From the NCBI RefSeq assembly GCF_009742705.1, contig NZ_WPCU01000005.1, forward strand, positions 87,354 through 144,301: a stretch of 56,948 nt of DNA, given 5' to 3'. Shown here piece after piece: positions 39,727-47,678 of the stretch. Each line of letters opens with the position of its first letter. The first letter of the stretch is position 1. A program made the position numbers and the translations under genes. Source of the stretch: Auraticoccus cholistanensis. GTDB taxonomy: Bacteria > Actinomycetota > Actinomycetes > Propionibacteriales > Propionibacteriaceae. The notes under the pieces were generated by a model. The model had not been told where the DNA came from. It saw only the letters and a program-made list of their open reading frames with translations, and made no database searches.

Positions 39727-40059
39727 ATGAGCAGCATCACCGTGGCGACGCACCCGTGGGCCCGGAACCCGGTCACCGGCCGGCCGACCGGCCGCCGTCA
39801 GCGCCCCCAGGCGCGGGTCCGTCCCACCGGGGTCCGCCCCACCGGCGTGCGCCCGCCCGAGCTGGCCGCCCCCGCCCCGGTCGTCCGGGCCTGCCGCGTG
39901 CAGCCTCCCGCCCCCTCCGTCGTGGCGCCGGCGCCGGTGGCCGCCCCGCAGTGGCGGCTCACCCCCCGCGGCGCGGCGGCGCTGCTCGGCAGCACCGCGT
40001 CGCTGCTCGTGCTGGCGGTGGTCGTGATGATCAGCCGGTTCCTGGCCGTCACCGGCTGA
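39727..40059 (+). CDS. SOS-regulated small membrane protein, possible cell-division inhibitor
   Basis: A 110-residue protein: about 75 residues of Pro/Arg/Ala-rich, probably disordered cytoplasmic N-terminus with a [15 protein letters not shown] repeat, the [13 protein letters not shown] turn, one transmembrane helix ([21 protein letters not shown]) and only about four residues outside. It is divergent from lexA and preceded by LexA boxes. The same position in mycobacteria holds ChiZ (Rv2719c), with a similar Arg-rich tail and helix plus a LysM domain; here LysM is absent. A checkpoint role like ChiZ/DivS is inference from context. Confidence 0.85.
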   Translation: MSSITVATHPWARNPVTGRPTGRRQRPQARVRPTGVRPTGVRPPELAAPAPVVRACRVQPPAPSVVAPAPVAAPQWRLTPRGAAALLGSTASLLVLAVVVMISRFLAVTG

Positions 40060-40085
40060 CGTGGCCGGCGGCATACTGGGCGGTG

Positions 40086-40517
40086 ATGAGCACCTCCGCC
40101 GCCGCACCCCACGTCGCCGACCGGCGGCGGGCCGGGCGCAGGCTGGTCTGGACGGGCGGGGTCGTCGCCGTCGGCGTGGCGACCAGCGCGCTCTACCGGC
40201 TGACCGGTCTGGGGTTCCCGTGCCCCTGGCTGGCCCTGACCGGCTGGCAGTGCCCGCTCTGCGGCGGCACCCGGATGGGGGCGGCCCTGCTGCGCGGCGA
40301 CGTGGCGGCCGCCTGGTCCTACAACGCCGTCGCGCTGCTCGCCCTGGGCGGGCTCGCGCTCCTCGCGCTGGTCTGGCTGCTGCAGTGGTCCGGTGCCCGG
40401 GTGCCCCGGGTGCCCCGACGGGCGACGTCGGTGCTGGCCGCCGTGCCCGACTGGGGCTGGACGGCCGGCTGGGTCGGGGCGCTGGTGCTCTGGACCGTGC
40501 TGCGCAACGTGCTCTGA
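40086..40517 (+). CDS. DUF2752 family membrane protein
   Basis: A 143-residue protein with three predicted transmembrane helices (VWTGGVVAVGVATSALYRL, AVALLALGGLALLALVWLL, WVGALVLWTVLRNVL). Between the first two is the family motif CPWLALTGWQCPLCGGTRMGAALL, in two parts around GW, whose three Cys could bind metal or form disulfides. Function is unknown. It starts 26 bp after the SOS protein; CATACT at 40072-40077 is 8 nt before the ATG, so it may have its own promoter. Confidence 0.88.
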   Translation: MSTSAAAPHVADRRRAGRRLVWTGGVVAVGVATSALYRLTGLGFPCPWLALTGWQCPLCGGTRMGAALLRGDVAAAWSYNAVALLALGGLALLALVWLLQWSGARVPRVPRRATSVLAAVPDWGWTAGWVGALVLWTVLRNVL

Positions 40518-40572
40518 CCCCCGCCGTCCCCGACCCGGCGGGTGGCCGCCGGCTTGCGTCCCGTGGGTAGCG

Positions 40573-40613
40573 ACCCTAGGGTCCCGCAGTGGAGTAGCCA
40601 CCACACCGGTGTG
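40573..40613 (+). promoter_or_regulatory. Two palindromes upstream of nrdR
   Basis: ACCCTAGGGT (40573-40582, containing a -10-like TAGGGT) and CACACCGGTGTG (40602-40613) are both perfect palindromes in the roughly 100-nt leader region of nrdR. They do not resemble the NrdR box as I know it. The rest of the 165-bp gap shows only the GGGAGG ribosome site near 40670. Confidence 0.4.
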
Positions 40614-40682
40614 CGTCCACCGGGGGTCGGTCAGGGGTCCAGCGCCTCCCGGGCGGCACACCCGTCCACAGGGAGGTCGGTC

Positions 40683-41153
40683 GTGCACTGTCCGTACTGC
40701 CGTCACACCGACTCCCGGGTGCTCGACTCCCGGGTGAGCGAGGACGGCGCCAGCATCCGGCGACGTCGCCAGTGCCCGAACTGCGAGCGCCGCTTCACCA
40801 CCATCGAGCAGATGCAGATGGTCGTGGTCAAGCGGTCCGGGGTCGTGGAGCCCTTCGTCCGCGAGAAGGTCGTCAACGGCGTCCGCAAGGCGTGCAAGGG
40901 GCGCCCGGTCGACGAGAACGCCCTCGCCCAGCTCGGCCAGGAGGTCGAGGAGACGCTGCGGGCCTCCGGCAGTCCCGAGATCCCCGCCGACGAGGTCGGC
41001 CTGGCCATCCTCGGCCCGCTGCGCCGGCTCGACCAGGTCGCCTACCTGCGCTTCGCCAGCGTCTACCAGCAGTACGAGTCGGTCGAGGACTTCGAGGCCG
41101 CCATCGCGCAGCTGCGTCAGCCGGCCGACGAGCCCGCCGCCGGCGAGGGCTGA
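40683..41153 (+). CDS. nrdR: Transcriptional repressor NrdR
   Basis: A 156-residue repressor of ribonucleotide reductase genes that senses ATP/dATP. The N-terminal zinc ribbon is CPYC (residues 3-6) with CPNCERRF, and RRRRQCPNC is the DNA-binding core. The ATP-cone follows ([25 protein letters not shown]). The start is GTG at 40683, placing HCPYC directly after it as in homologues. Unlike many actinobacteria, no nrdJ ribonucleotide reductase gene follows. Confidence 0.96.
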   Translation: MHCPYCRHTDSRVLDSRVSEDGASIRRRRQCPNCERRFTTIEQMQMVVVKRSGVVEPFVREKVVNGVRKACKGRPVDENALAQLGQEVEETLRASGSPEIPADEVGLAILGPLRRLDQVAYLRFASVYQQYESVEDFEAAIAQLRQPADEPAAGEG

Positions 41154-41165
41154 GCAGGGCCCGCC

Positions 41166-41600
41166 GTGCAGCAACGCCTCAGCCTCGTCACCCTCGCCGT
41201 GCCCGACCTGGCCGCGGTCCGGCGGTTCTGGCTCGACGGGATGCGGTGGACGCCCTTCCTCGAGGCCGAGGACGAGGTGCTGATGATCCGCGTCGGCGAG
41301 CACCTGCTGCTGTCGCTGTGGGCGCTGGAGCACTTCACCGCCGAGGTCGGGACGCCGCAGGGAGGGCCCGGCGTGCCGCCGGTCACGCTGGCCCACGACG
41401 TGGCGAGCGTGGAGGAGGTCGACACCGTGCTGGCCGAGGCGAGGGCGGCCGGGGCGTTGTCGGTGACCCCCGGCAGGCACCGGGACTGGGGTGGCTACAG
41501 CGGCTACTTCGTGGATCCGGCCGGCTTCGCCTGGGAGGTCGCGTGGGCTCCCGGTCCGGTCTCGGACGTCGTGCTGCCCGGCCGGCCGCCCGCCTCCTGA
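41166..41600 (+). CDS. VOC family (glyoxalase/bleomycin-resistance fold) protein
   Basis: A 144-residue protein with two beta-alpha-beta-beta-beta units: LSLVTLAVPDLAAVRRFWLDG and, in the second half, GYSGYFVDPAGFAWEVAW. Such proteins are metal-dependent isomerases, dioxygenases or binding/resistance proteins; which one cannot be told. GTG start at 41166, 12 bp after nrdR, so probably in its transcript. The stop codon lies in a short repeated sequence. Confidence 0.85.
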   Translation: MQQRLSLVTLAVPDLAAVRRFWLDGMRWTPFLEAEDEVLMIRVGEHLLLSLWALEHFTAEVGTPQGGPGVPPVTLAHDVASVEEVDTVLAEARAAGALSVTPGRHRDWGGYSGYFVDPAGFAWEVAWAPGPVSDVVLPGRPPAS

Positions 41601-41635
41601 GACGCGACTCCTCCTGACGCGCGCCCGCCTCCTGA
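41588..41635. repeat. Repeated stop-codon region of the VOC gene
   Basis: The 13-mer GCCCGCCTCCTGA covering the VOC stop (41588-41600) recurs exactly at 41623-41635, with a third partial copy CTCCTCCTGA at 41608-41617. Each is followed by ACGC within a few bases. The copies carry TGA in different frames. Confidence 0.7.
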
Positions 41636-41697
41636 CGCCCACCTGCTGATGACGCACGTCACCGGCGGGCGGCCCCGGTCGGCGGTGTAATGACCGC

Positions 41698-43545
41698 ATG
41701 ACGACGTCCCGCTCCGTCACCACCCGGCCCGCCCCGCTCCGTCGCCTGCTGCTGGTGCTGCTGGCTGCGGTCGCGCTGGTCGCCGTGCCGGCTCCACCGC
41801 TCGCCCGGGCCGAGAGCAGCGAGGACTGGCGCATCAGCCGCTACCACGTCACCGCCGACGTCGGCGCCGACGGCACCACCGCCGTGACGGTCGACCTCGA
41901 CTTCGACTTCGGCTCCGACCCGGGCCACGGACCCCTGCTGCTGCAGCCCACCCGGCAGCGGATCGAGGCCGACCCGGACCACTGGCGGAGCTTCCCGATC
42001 GAGCAGATCACCGCCGCCAGCCCGAGCGGGGCCCCGGCCGACCTGCACCTGGAGCACAGCGGCGGCGTGCAGACGATCCGGGTCGGCGACGAGGACGTCG
42101 AGGTGAGCGGGGTGCAGACGTACCGGATCAGCTGGTTGCAGCGCGGTCTGGTCACCCCCGAGGCCGTCGGCTCGGGGTTGGACGAGCTGGCCTGGAACGT
42201 CGTCGGCACCGAGTACGAGGTGCCCCTCTCCGACGTCCGCGTGACCGTCACCGGACCGGTGCCGCCCCAGCGGGTCGAGTGCGCCGCCGGGGAGCCGGGG
42301 GAGACCAGCCCCTGCGCCGACGCCCGGACCGAGGACCGGCGGGCCGTCTTCGCCGAGGACCTGGTCGAGCCCGGACAGGGCCTGACCGTCACCACGGGGT
42401 GGCCGGCCGGCACCGTCGACGCCCAGGTGCTGCTGACCGAGCGCGCCCACCTCGGCAACACCTTCACCCCCACCCCGGCCACCATCGGTGTGGGCGCGCT
42501 GCTGGCGGTGCTGGGCTCCCTGGCCGCCGCCCTGCTCGCCCGCCGCGGCCGCGACGAGCGCTTCGCCGGGATCACCCCGGGGCTGTCCCCGGTGGCCACC
42601 GCCACGGCGACCACCACCACCTCCCGCCGGCGCGGACCGGTCGCGGTGCGCTTCACCCCGCCCGACGGGGCTCGGGCGGCCGAGGTCGGCACGGTGCTGG
42701 ACGAGGTCGTCCACACCCACGACGTCACGGCCGCCCTGGTGGACCTGGCCGTGCGGGGCCACCTGCGGATCGTCGAGGACCCCTCGGGCACGGAGAAGAA
42801 GCCCGTCTGGCGCCTGGAGCGGCTGCCCGCGCCGGAGGAGGACCTCGCCGAGCACGAGCGGGCACTGCTGGAGGGGGTCTTCGCCGACGGCGACGAGGTC
42901 GCGCTGGCCGACGTCGGGTTCGCCTCCATCCTGTCCGCCACCCAGGCGGCGCTGTACACCGACGTGGTCGAGCGCGGCTGGTTCCGCGCCGACCCGCGGG
43001 CGGTGCGCACCCGCTGGTACGTCGCCGGCATCCTGCTGGTGCTGCTCGGGGTGGGGCTGGCCCTCCTGCTCGCCTTCACCGTGGCGTGGGGGATCGCCGG
43101 CCTGGGCGTGGTGGTCGCCGGTGTGGCCACCCTGGTGCTCGCCGGACGCGCGCCCGCCCGGACCGCCGCCGGCTCGGCGCTGCTGGACCAGGCGCTGGGG
43201 TTCAAGCTCTACCTCAGCACCGCCGAGGCCGACCAGATCCGGGTTGAGGAGGCCGAGCAGGTCTTCTCGCGCTACCTGCCGTACGCCATCGCCTTCGGCG
43301 TCACCGACCACTGGGCCAAGGTGTTCCGCGACCTGGCCGCCCGCGGCCACGAGCTCGGCACGCCGGGCTGGTACGTCGGCGCGCACCCGCTGGTGTTCGC
43401 CTCGCCCACCTTCGGCGACCAGCTCAGCTCCTTCTCCGCCGCCGTCAGCAGCAGCGTCACGGCCTCGGCCAGCAGCGGCGGCGGCTCCGGGTTCGGCGCC
43501 GGCGTGGGAGGCGGCGTGGGCGGCGGCGGAGGCGGCGGCTGGTGA
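41698..43545 (+). CDS. DUF2207 domain membrane protein
   Basis: A 615-residue protein with a signal peptide (LRRLLLVLLAAVALVAVPA, cleavage near ARAES). An extracellular beta-rich DUF2207 domain (~39-245) follows, then one helix (TIGVGALLAVLGSLAAALL), a cytoplasmic winged-helix-like region, two more helices (WYVAGILLVLLGVGLALLL and IAGLGVVVAGVATLVL) and a C-terminal Gly/Ser-rich tail ending in a Gly run plus Trp. Function of the family is unknown. TGTAAT at 41686-41691 is 6 nt before the ATG, a leaderless arrangement. Confidence 0.9.
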   Translation: MTTSRSVTTRPAPLRRLLLVLLAAVALVAVPAPPLARAESSEDWRISRYHVTADVGADGTTAVTVDLDFDFGSDPGHGPLLLQPTRQRIEADPDHWRSFPIEQITAASPSGAPADLHLEHSGGVQTIRVGDEDVEVSGVQTYRISWLQRGLVTPEAVGSGLDELAWNVVGTEYEVPLSDVRVTVTGPVPPQRVECAAGEPGETSPCADARTEDRRAVFAEDLVEPGQGLTVTTGWPAGTVDAQVLLTERAHLGNTFTPTPATIGVGALLAVLGSLAAALLARRGRDERFAGITPGLSPVATATATTTTSRRRGPVAVRFTPPDGARAAEVGTVLDEVVHTHDVTAALVDLAVRGHLRIVEDPSGTEKKPVWRLERLPAPEEDLAEHERALLEGVFADGDEVALADVGFASILSATQAALYTDVVERGWFRADPRAVRTRWYVAGILLVLLGVGLALLLAFTVAWGIAGLGVVVAGVATLVLAGRAPARTAAGSALLDQALGFKLYLSTAEADQIRVEEAEQVFSRYLPYAIAFGVTDHWAKVFRDLAARGHELGTPGWYVGAHPLVFASPTFGDQLSSFSAAVSSSVTASASSGGGSGFGAGVGGGVGGGGGGGW

Positions 43546-43657
43546 GCTGCCGCACCGTCCAGGCACGCCCGTGGCGGGACCTGACCGGGCCCCGGAGGGT
43601 GCGCTACGTTCGCAGCAGCACCGGTCCTCGGTGCCGTCCCGACCGGAGAGAGCTCCC

Positions 43658-44599
43658 GTGCCCGACTACACCGACTTCGACCTGGACCGCAGCACCGCCG
43701 AGTCGTGGGCGGAGTTCGAGGGCCGCCTGGCCGAGGTCGTGTCGATGATCGACGACAGCGGCGACTTCACCATCGGCTGCGTCGCCGTCGACGACGAACC
43801 GGTGCCCTTCGTCCGCTTCAGCAGCCTCGACCGCGACACCCTGCTGGCCGAGGCGGCCAGCAACGCGGTGGTGGGTGAGAAGTACCAGCTCGGGCCGGCC
43901 GAGCTGGCCCGGCTGGCCGAGCTCGGCTGGCGCGACCCGGTGAGCGAGCCGGAGCAGCCCGGCGAGCAGGTGAGCGAGAACTTCTGGCTGCACCGGCGCC
44001 AGGAGGAGTCGGACCGGCTGGCCGCCCTGGCGGTGTGCACGCTGCGCGAGGTCTACGGCGTGCAGCACCCCGTCTTCCTCGCCCCCGACCAGCTGGCCGA
44101 GATCCTCACCCCCTCGGTGGAGCCCCTGGCGCTGACCGAGTACGACGCCGAGGACGTCGTCGCGGTCCTGCCGGCCGGGGTCGACCACCTGCGCGACATG
44201 GTCGAGCTCGAGCTGACCGACATGTTCGGCCACGCCCCGGTGCACGACGCCGAGGGCGACATCGCCGTGCGCGTCGGCTCGACCATGCTCTTCCTGCGGG
44301 TCGCCCCCGACGCCCGCGAGGTTCTGGTCTTCGCCTCCCTGGTGCACGACGTCGAGGGGCGGTCCCGGGCGGTGGAGGTGCTCAACGACCTCAACGCCGA
44401 CTCCCGCTCGGTCAAGTTCCAGCTGGTGCGCGACCGCGTCTTCGTCACCTGCTCGGTGATGGCCCACCCGTTCGTGCCCGCCCACCTGCACCAGGCCGTC
44501 AGCGTGCTGGCCGAGGTCGCCGACGGGATCGACGACGAGCTGGCCGGCAAGCTCCGCGGCCGGACCACCTTCGGCCCCGACGGGGTCTCGGGCAGCTGA
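43658..44599 (+). CDS. YbjN/TY-Chap-like domain protein
   Basis: A 313-residue soluble protein resembling actinobacterial proteins with T3SS-chaperone/YbjN-like folds. The N-terminal third is acidic (ESWAEFEGRLAEVVSMIDDSG). The C-terminal third has VRVGSTMLFLRVAPDAREVLVFASLV and EVLNDLNADSRSVKFQLVRD, characteristic of YbjN-like domains. A binding or chaperone role is possible but unproven. GTG start at 43658 with GGAGAGAG upstream; TACGTT at 43605-43610 is a candidate -10. Confidence 0.8.
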   Translation: MPDYTDFDLDRSTAESWAEFEGRLAEVVSMIDDSGDFTIGCVAVDDEPVPFVRFSSLDRDTLLAEAASNAVVGEKYQLGPAELARLAELGWRDPVSEPEQPGEQVSENFWLHRRQEESDRLAALAVCTLREVYGVQHPVFLAPDQLAEILTPSVEPLALTEYDAEDVVAVLPAGVDHLRDMVELELTDMFGHAPVHDAEGDIAVRVGSTMLFLRVAPDAREVLVFASLVHDVEGRSRAVEVLNDLNADSRSVKFQLVRDRVFVTCSVMAHPFVPAHLHQAVSVLAEVADGIDDELAGKLRGRTTFGPDGVSGS

Positions 44600-44662
44600 C
44601 CGGCGCAGCACAGGGCCCGCGGGTCGCTTCCCGACGGGGCCCCGGCTGGCTAGGTTGACCCC

Positions 44663-45172
44663 ATGAGCAGCCAGAGCCGGGGCCCGCGCCCTGTGCGACC
44701 GGAGCCCGTGCCCCCCGCGGCCGGGCCGGAGGATCCGTTGCGGCGGATCGCCGACCTGCTGGCGGAGCAGACGGCCCTGCTGGGCGAGCAGACCGTGCTG
44801 CTGCGTCGCATCAGCCAGCAGCTCGACGCGCTGTCCGGGCGGCCCGCCGCCTCACCGTCGCCGGTGCCACGTGCCGGGGCCCGCCCGGCCGCCCCGGTGC
44901 GCCAGCCCACCGCCGTGCCGCCACCGGCCGCGGCGCCCGCTCCGCAGCCGCCACCGGTGCCGCTCCAGCAGCAGCCAGCCGTGCTGGCCCAGCCCGGCCC
45001 CGGCCACCACCGGGCGGGGTCCGCGCCGGGCCTGCCGGCGGCCGGGCCCCAGCCGCCGCAGCCGTCCGGCCCGCCACCGCGCCGGCCGCACCCCGAGCAC
45101 CCCGTCCACGGCGTCCCGTCCCCGGCCAGGTCCGCGGGATCCGCCCCGGTCCGAGCAGGAGGACGTCCATGA
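44663..45172 (+). CDS. Pro-rich protein with short coiled coil, coupled to a universal stress protein
   Basis: A 169-residue protein I do not recognise. Residues ~24-58 (PLRRIADLLAEQTALLGEQ, then TVLLRRISQQLDALSG) form a heptad-rich helix; the remaining ~110 residues are Pro/Ala/Gln-rich and disordered. TAGGTT at 44651-44656 is 6 nt before the ATG, and its TGA overlaps the stress-protein ATG (ATGA). Both facts support a real gene despite low complexity. Confidence 0.7.
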   Translation: MSSQSRGPRPVRPEPVPPAAGPEDPLRRIADLLAEQTALLGEQTVLLRRISQQLDALSGRPAASPSPVPRAGARPAAPVRQPTAVPPPAAAPAPQPPPVPLQQQPAVLAQPGPGHHRAGSAPGLPAAGPQPPQPSGPPPRRPHPEHPVHGVPSPARSAGSAPVRAGGRP

Positions 45173-46053
45173 GCAAGCCCCTCACCCACCGGGTGGTGGT
45201 CGGTGTCGACGGGTCCGACGACGGCCAGCGCGCCCTCGTCTACGCCGTCCGCGCCGCCCTGGCCCGGGAGGCGGACCTGCTGATCGCCCACGCCGTCGAC
45301 GACGCGGTGCTGGCCGGTGCCTGGGGGGTCGTCTACGACCCCACGCTGCTGCAGCAGGCCGGCGAGTCCATCGTCGACGAGGCGGTCGAGACGGCCCGGT
45401 CCATGGGCCTGCCCGCCGAGCGGGTGCACCGCGAGGTCGCCATGGGCAACCCCAGCGGCGTGCTGGCCAAGCTGTCCGAGACCGCCGACCTGGTGGTCGT
45501 CGGCCGGCGCTCGGTGCGGGGCCTGGAGCGGCTCTTCGTCGGCTCCACCAGCGTGGGGGTGGCCGCCTCCGCCCGCTGCCCGGTGATCATGGTCTCGGCG
45601 GCCAGCCACGTCGAGCACACCGGATTCCTCGGTCGCATCGGCATCGGGCTCGAGCCCAACCCGAAGGCGTCGGGAGCGCTGCGGATGGCCTTCGAGGAGG
45701 CCGAGCGCCGCGGCGCCACCCTGGAGGTGGTGCACGCCTGGCAGCCGCCGACGGTCGGGCTGTTCAGCCGGACGCCGAACCCGGAGAAGCTGCAGGAGCT
45801 GCGACGCCGCGACGCCGAGCACGTGCAGGAGCTCGTCGAGCGCCTGCGCCGGGAGCACCCCGGCGTGGAGGTGGAGGTCCTGGAGGTCGACGCCCACCCG
45901 GTCGACACCCTGGTGACCCGCTCGGCCGACCTCGACCTGCTCTGGCTCGGCGTGCACGAGGGCGGGCTCGGTGTGGGCGCGGTCGTGCGCGGGGTGATGG
46001 CCCACAGCCGCTGCCCGCTGGCGCTCGTCCGGGCCTGCGTCGTGCAGGAGTGA
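45169..46053 (+). CDS. Universal stress protein, two UspA domains
   Basis: A 294-residue tandem USP. Domain 1 (~1-145) opens VVVGVDGSDDGQRALVYAVRA and ends near VVGRRSVRGLERLFVGST, the ATP-binding type motif (G-x2-G-x9-G-S/T). Domain 2 (~150-290) opens IGIGLEPNPKASGALRMAFEE. Such proteins respond to stress, hypoxia or starvation and bind ATP. GGAGGACGTCC precedes the ATG, inside the upstream gene. Confidence 0.92.
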   Translation: MSKPLTHRVVVGVDGSDDGQRALVYAVRAALAREADLLIAHAVDDAVLAGAWGVVYDPTLLQQAGESIVDEAVETARSMGLPAERVHREVAMGNPSGVLAKLSETADLVVVGRRSVRGLERLFVGSTSVGVAASARCPVIMVSAASHVEHTGFLGRIGIGLEPNPKASGALRMAFEEAERRGATLEVVHAWQPPTVGLFSRTPNPEKLQELRRRDAEHVQELVERLRREHPGVEVEVLEVDAHPVDTLVTRSADLDLLWLGVHEGGLGVGAVVRGVMAHSRCPLALVRACVVQE

Positions 46054-46078
46054 CCCCAGCGGCGCCGGTGCGCCGGGG
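46054..46078. terminator. Hairpin after the universal stress protein gene
   Basis: CGGCGC (46060-46065) and GCGCCG (46070-46075) pair across a CGGT loop, flanked by C-rich and G-rich runs (CCCC at 46054-46057, GGG at 46076-46078). It starts right after the stop and faces a convergent gene. Confidence 0.5.
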
Positions 46079-46111
46079 CGTCGGGGCCCTCCAGGTCCGC
46101 GAGGAGCTCCC

Positions 46112-46567
46112 TCAGGTCTCGTCGGGGGTGCCCTCGTGGCCGGGACGTCCCGCGCTGCGCTCGCGCTCCTTCATCTGCGCCTCGTACAGGTGCCGCCGGC
46201 CTCCCGCGTGCTGCTCCCGGGCCTGCCGCTCCAGGTCGCGGAAGAGCGACCAGTAGCTGTCGTCGTAGTCCTCCACGACCTGGAAGGTCCAGCGCCCGCT
46301 CAGCACGTTGCGCCCGACGAGCTCCGCGTCCAGCCGGTCGGCGGTGTCGGCGTGACCCGCCTCCCGCAGCGCCTCGACCGCGCCCTGGAGCTGGATGTCG
46401 GCCGTGCCGGTGAGCTGGTGGAAGGTGTAGAGGTGGCCCCGGGCGCGCTCGACGGTCTCGAGCGCCTCCGAGAGCCGGCCCAGCGCCTCCACGGTCTGCT
46501 GGCTGACCTCGTCGGGGATCTGGTGGGCGGCGTCGCGGCCGTCGGGGGCCTCGTCGGTGGCGGTCAT
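46112..46567 (-). CDS. Conserved hypothetical helical protein
   Basis: A 151-residue, mostly helical, highly charged soluble protein: QQTVEALGRLSEALETVERAR, in part, then GHLYTFHQLTGTADIQLQGA and a C-terminal RRHLYEAQMKERERSAGR. I recall similar actinobacterial proteins without an assigned role, but I cannot name the family. The ATG at 46567 lies 10 bp after the stop of the upstream acetyltransferase, so the two are probably co-transcribed. Confidence 0.8.
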   Translation of the reverse strand: MTATDEAPDGRDAAHQIPDEVSQQTVEALGRLSEALETVERARGHLYTFHQLTGTADIQLQGAVEALREAGHADTADRLDAELVGRNVLSGRWTFQVVEDYDDSYWSLFRDLERQAREQHAGGRRHLYEAQMKERERSAGRPGHEGTPDET

Positions 46568-46577
46568 GCCGGCATGT

Positions 46578-47240
46578 CTACCCGATCGTCGCCGGCTCGC
46601 TCAGCCCGAGCATCCGCAGCAGCGGCCCGGCGCCGGTGACCTCGACCGGGGCGCCGCGGACCAGCCGCTCGGGGGTGAGCAGCAGCCGCTGGTTGAGGGC
46701 GGCCTCGCCGCGGCGCACCTTGAGCTGGGTGCCGTTCTCGACGTAGCCCACCTTGCGGCTCACCGCCAGCGAGGCCGGGTTGTCCACGAAGGCGCTGGAG
46801 GTGACCTGGCGGGCGCCGAGCACGTCGAAGGCGAGCGCGCACACCGCCTGCCGCATCCGGGTGCCGATTCCCTGGCCGTGGAAGCGGCGCCCCAGCCAGG
46901 AGCCCGTCTCCAGGCTGCGGGTCACCGGGTACTGCCGCGCGCTGAGCCCCTGGCAGCCCACCACCTCCCCGTCGCGACGCACCACCATCTCCAGGGTGAA
47001 CGAGTCGGGGGTGAAGCCGGCCTTGACCGAGCTCTGGTAGCGCAGGTAGTTCTGCGGCAGCTCGGCCGGGTCGGCGTCGGTCCACGGCTCGTCGAAGGGC
47101 ATCATGGCGGGGTCGTGGACCCCGGACAGCACCAGCTCCACCAGCTCCGGCACGTCGGACTCACGGGCCACGGTCAGGGTCAGGTCGGCGGTGGTCACGG
47201 TGAGCGCGTAGGGGGGCCAGCAGGCGGCGAGATCGTCCAT
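46578..47240 (-). CDS. GNAT family N-acetyltransferase (RimJ/RimL-like)
   Basis: A 220-residue acetyl-CoA-dependent transferase. VRRDGEVVGCQGLSARQY is the central strand; GSWLGRRFHGQGIGTRMRQAV holds the pyrophosphate-binding R/Q-x-x-G-x-G/A signature; ASLAVSRKVGYVENGTQ follows the typical N-x-x-S pattern. It resembles RimJ/RimL-type acetyltransferases; the substrate is unknown. The ATG at 47240 is chosen over one 12 codons upstream because homology starts later, but either could be used. Confidence 0.87.
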   Translation of the reverse strand: MDDLAACWPPYALTVTTADLTLTVARESDVPELVELVLSGVHDPAMMPFDEPWTDADPAELPQNYLRYQSSVKAGFTPDSFTLEMVVRRDGEVVGCQGLSARQYPVTRSLETGSWLGRRFHGQGIGTRMRQAVCALAFDVLGARQVTSSAFVDNPASLAVSRKVGYVENGTQLKVRRGEAALNQRLLLTPERLVRGAPVEVTGAGPLLRMLGLSEPATIG

Positions 47241-47306
47241 GGCCGCAGTCGACCACCACGCGCGAGCGGCGGGCAAGCGGGTTGCCCGCTCACACGCCGC
47301 GGACGC

Positions 47307-47549
47307 TCAGCGGGAGCGGCGCAGCACGGCGGCGTGGCCGTCGCCGCTCTCCTCGACCCCGAGCCGGCGCAGGTCGGCGACGAAGCGGGGGCGGGGGAGC
47401 GAGGGGAGGGCGACGCTGCGCCGGTAGTCGGCGTAGGCGTCGTCGGTCGGCACCGGGCCCGCGGCGAAGACCCCGGTCTGCAGGAACCAGCGGGTCAGCC
47501 CGGGGTCGGGCCGGGTGGGCTGGGCGGCCGGGCGGTACGTGGTGCTCAT
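47307..47549 (-). CDS. Small hypothetical protein
   Basis: An 80-residue protein (LTRWFLQTGVFAAGPVPTDD, then DYRRSVALPSLPRPRFVADLR) with no recognised family. It has no signal or membrane segment. The Trp/Phe/Tyr content and codon pattern look coding and it sits between the acetyltransferase and the divergent hrpA. The ATG at 47549 is the best start; an in-frame codon 17 triplets upstream gives an unlikely Pro/Ser leader. Confidence 0.6.
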   Translation of the reverse strand: MSTTYRPAAQPTRPDPGLTRWFLQTGVFAAGPVPTDDAYADYRRSVALPSLPRPRFVADLRRLGVEESGDGHAAVLRRSR

Positions 47550-47678
47550 GGACGACACGCTGCCGGGCGGGGAGGGGGCCGGGCATCCACCCGTGGTCAC
47601 CGGCTGCGGACCCCAGGTGCGACCGCAGCAGCACCGGAGCCGCCGTCGGGCGTCGCGACCGCATAGGCTGGGCCGGCC

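Noticed and set aside
40060-40085. Frameshifted LysM domain downstream of the SOS membrane protein
   Set aside because: Only 26 bp separate its stop from the DUF2752 start, and no other frame there encodes a LysM-like sequence.
40518-40682. Cobalamin riboswitch upstream of nrdR
   Set aside because: The leader is too short and lacks the B12-box; only two short palindromes are seen.
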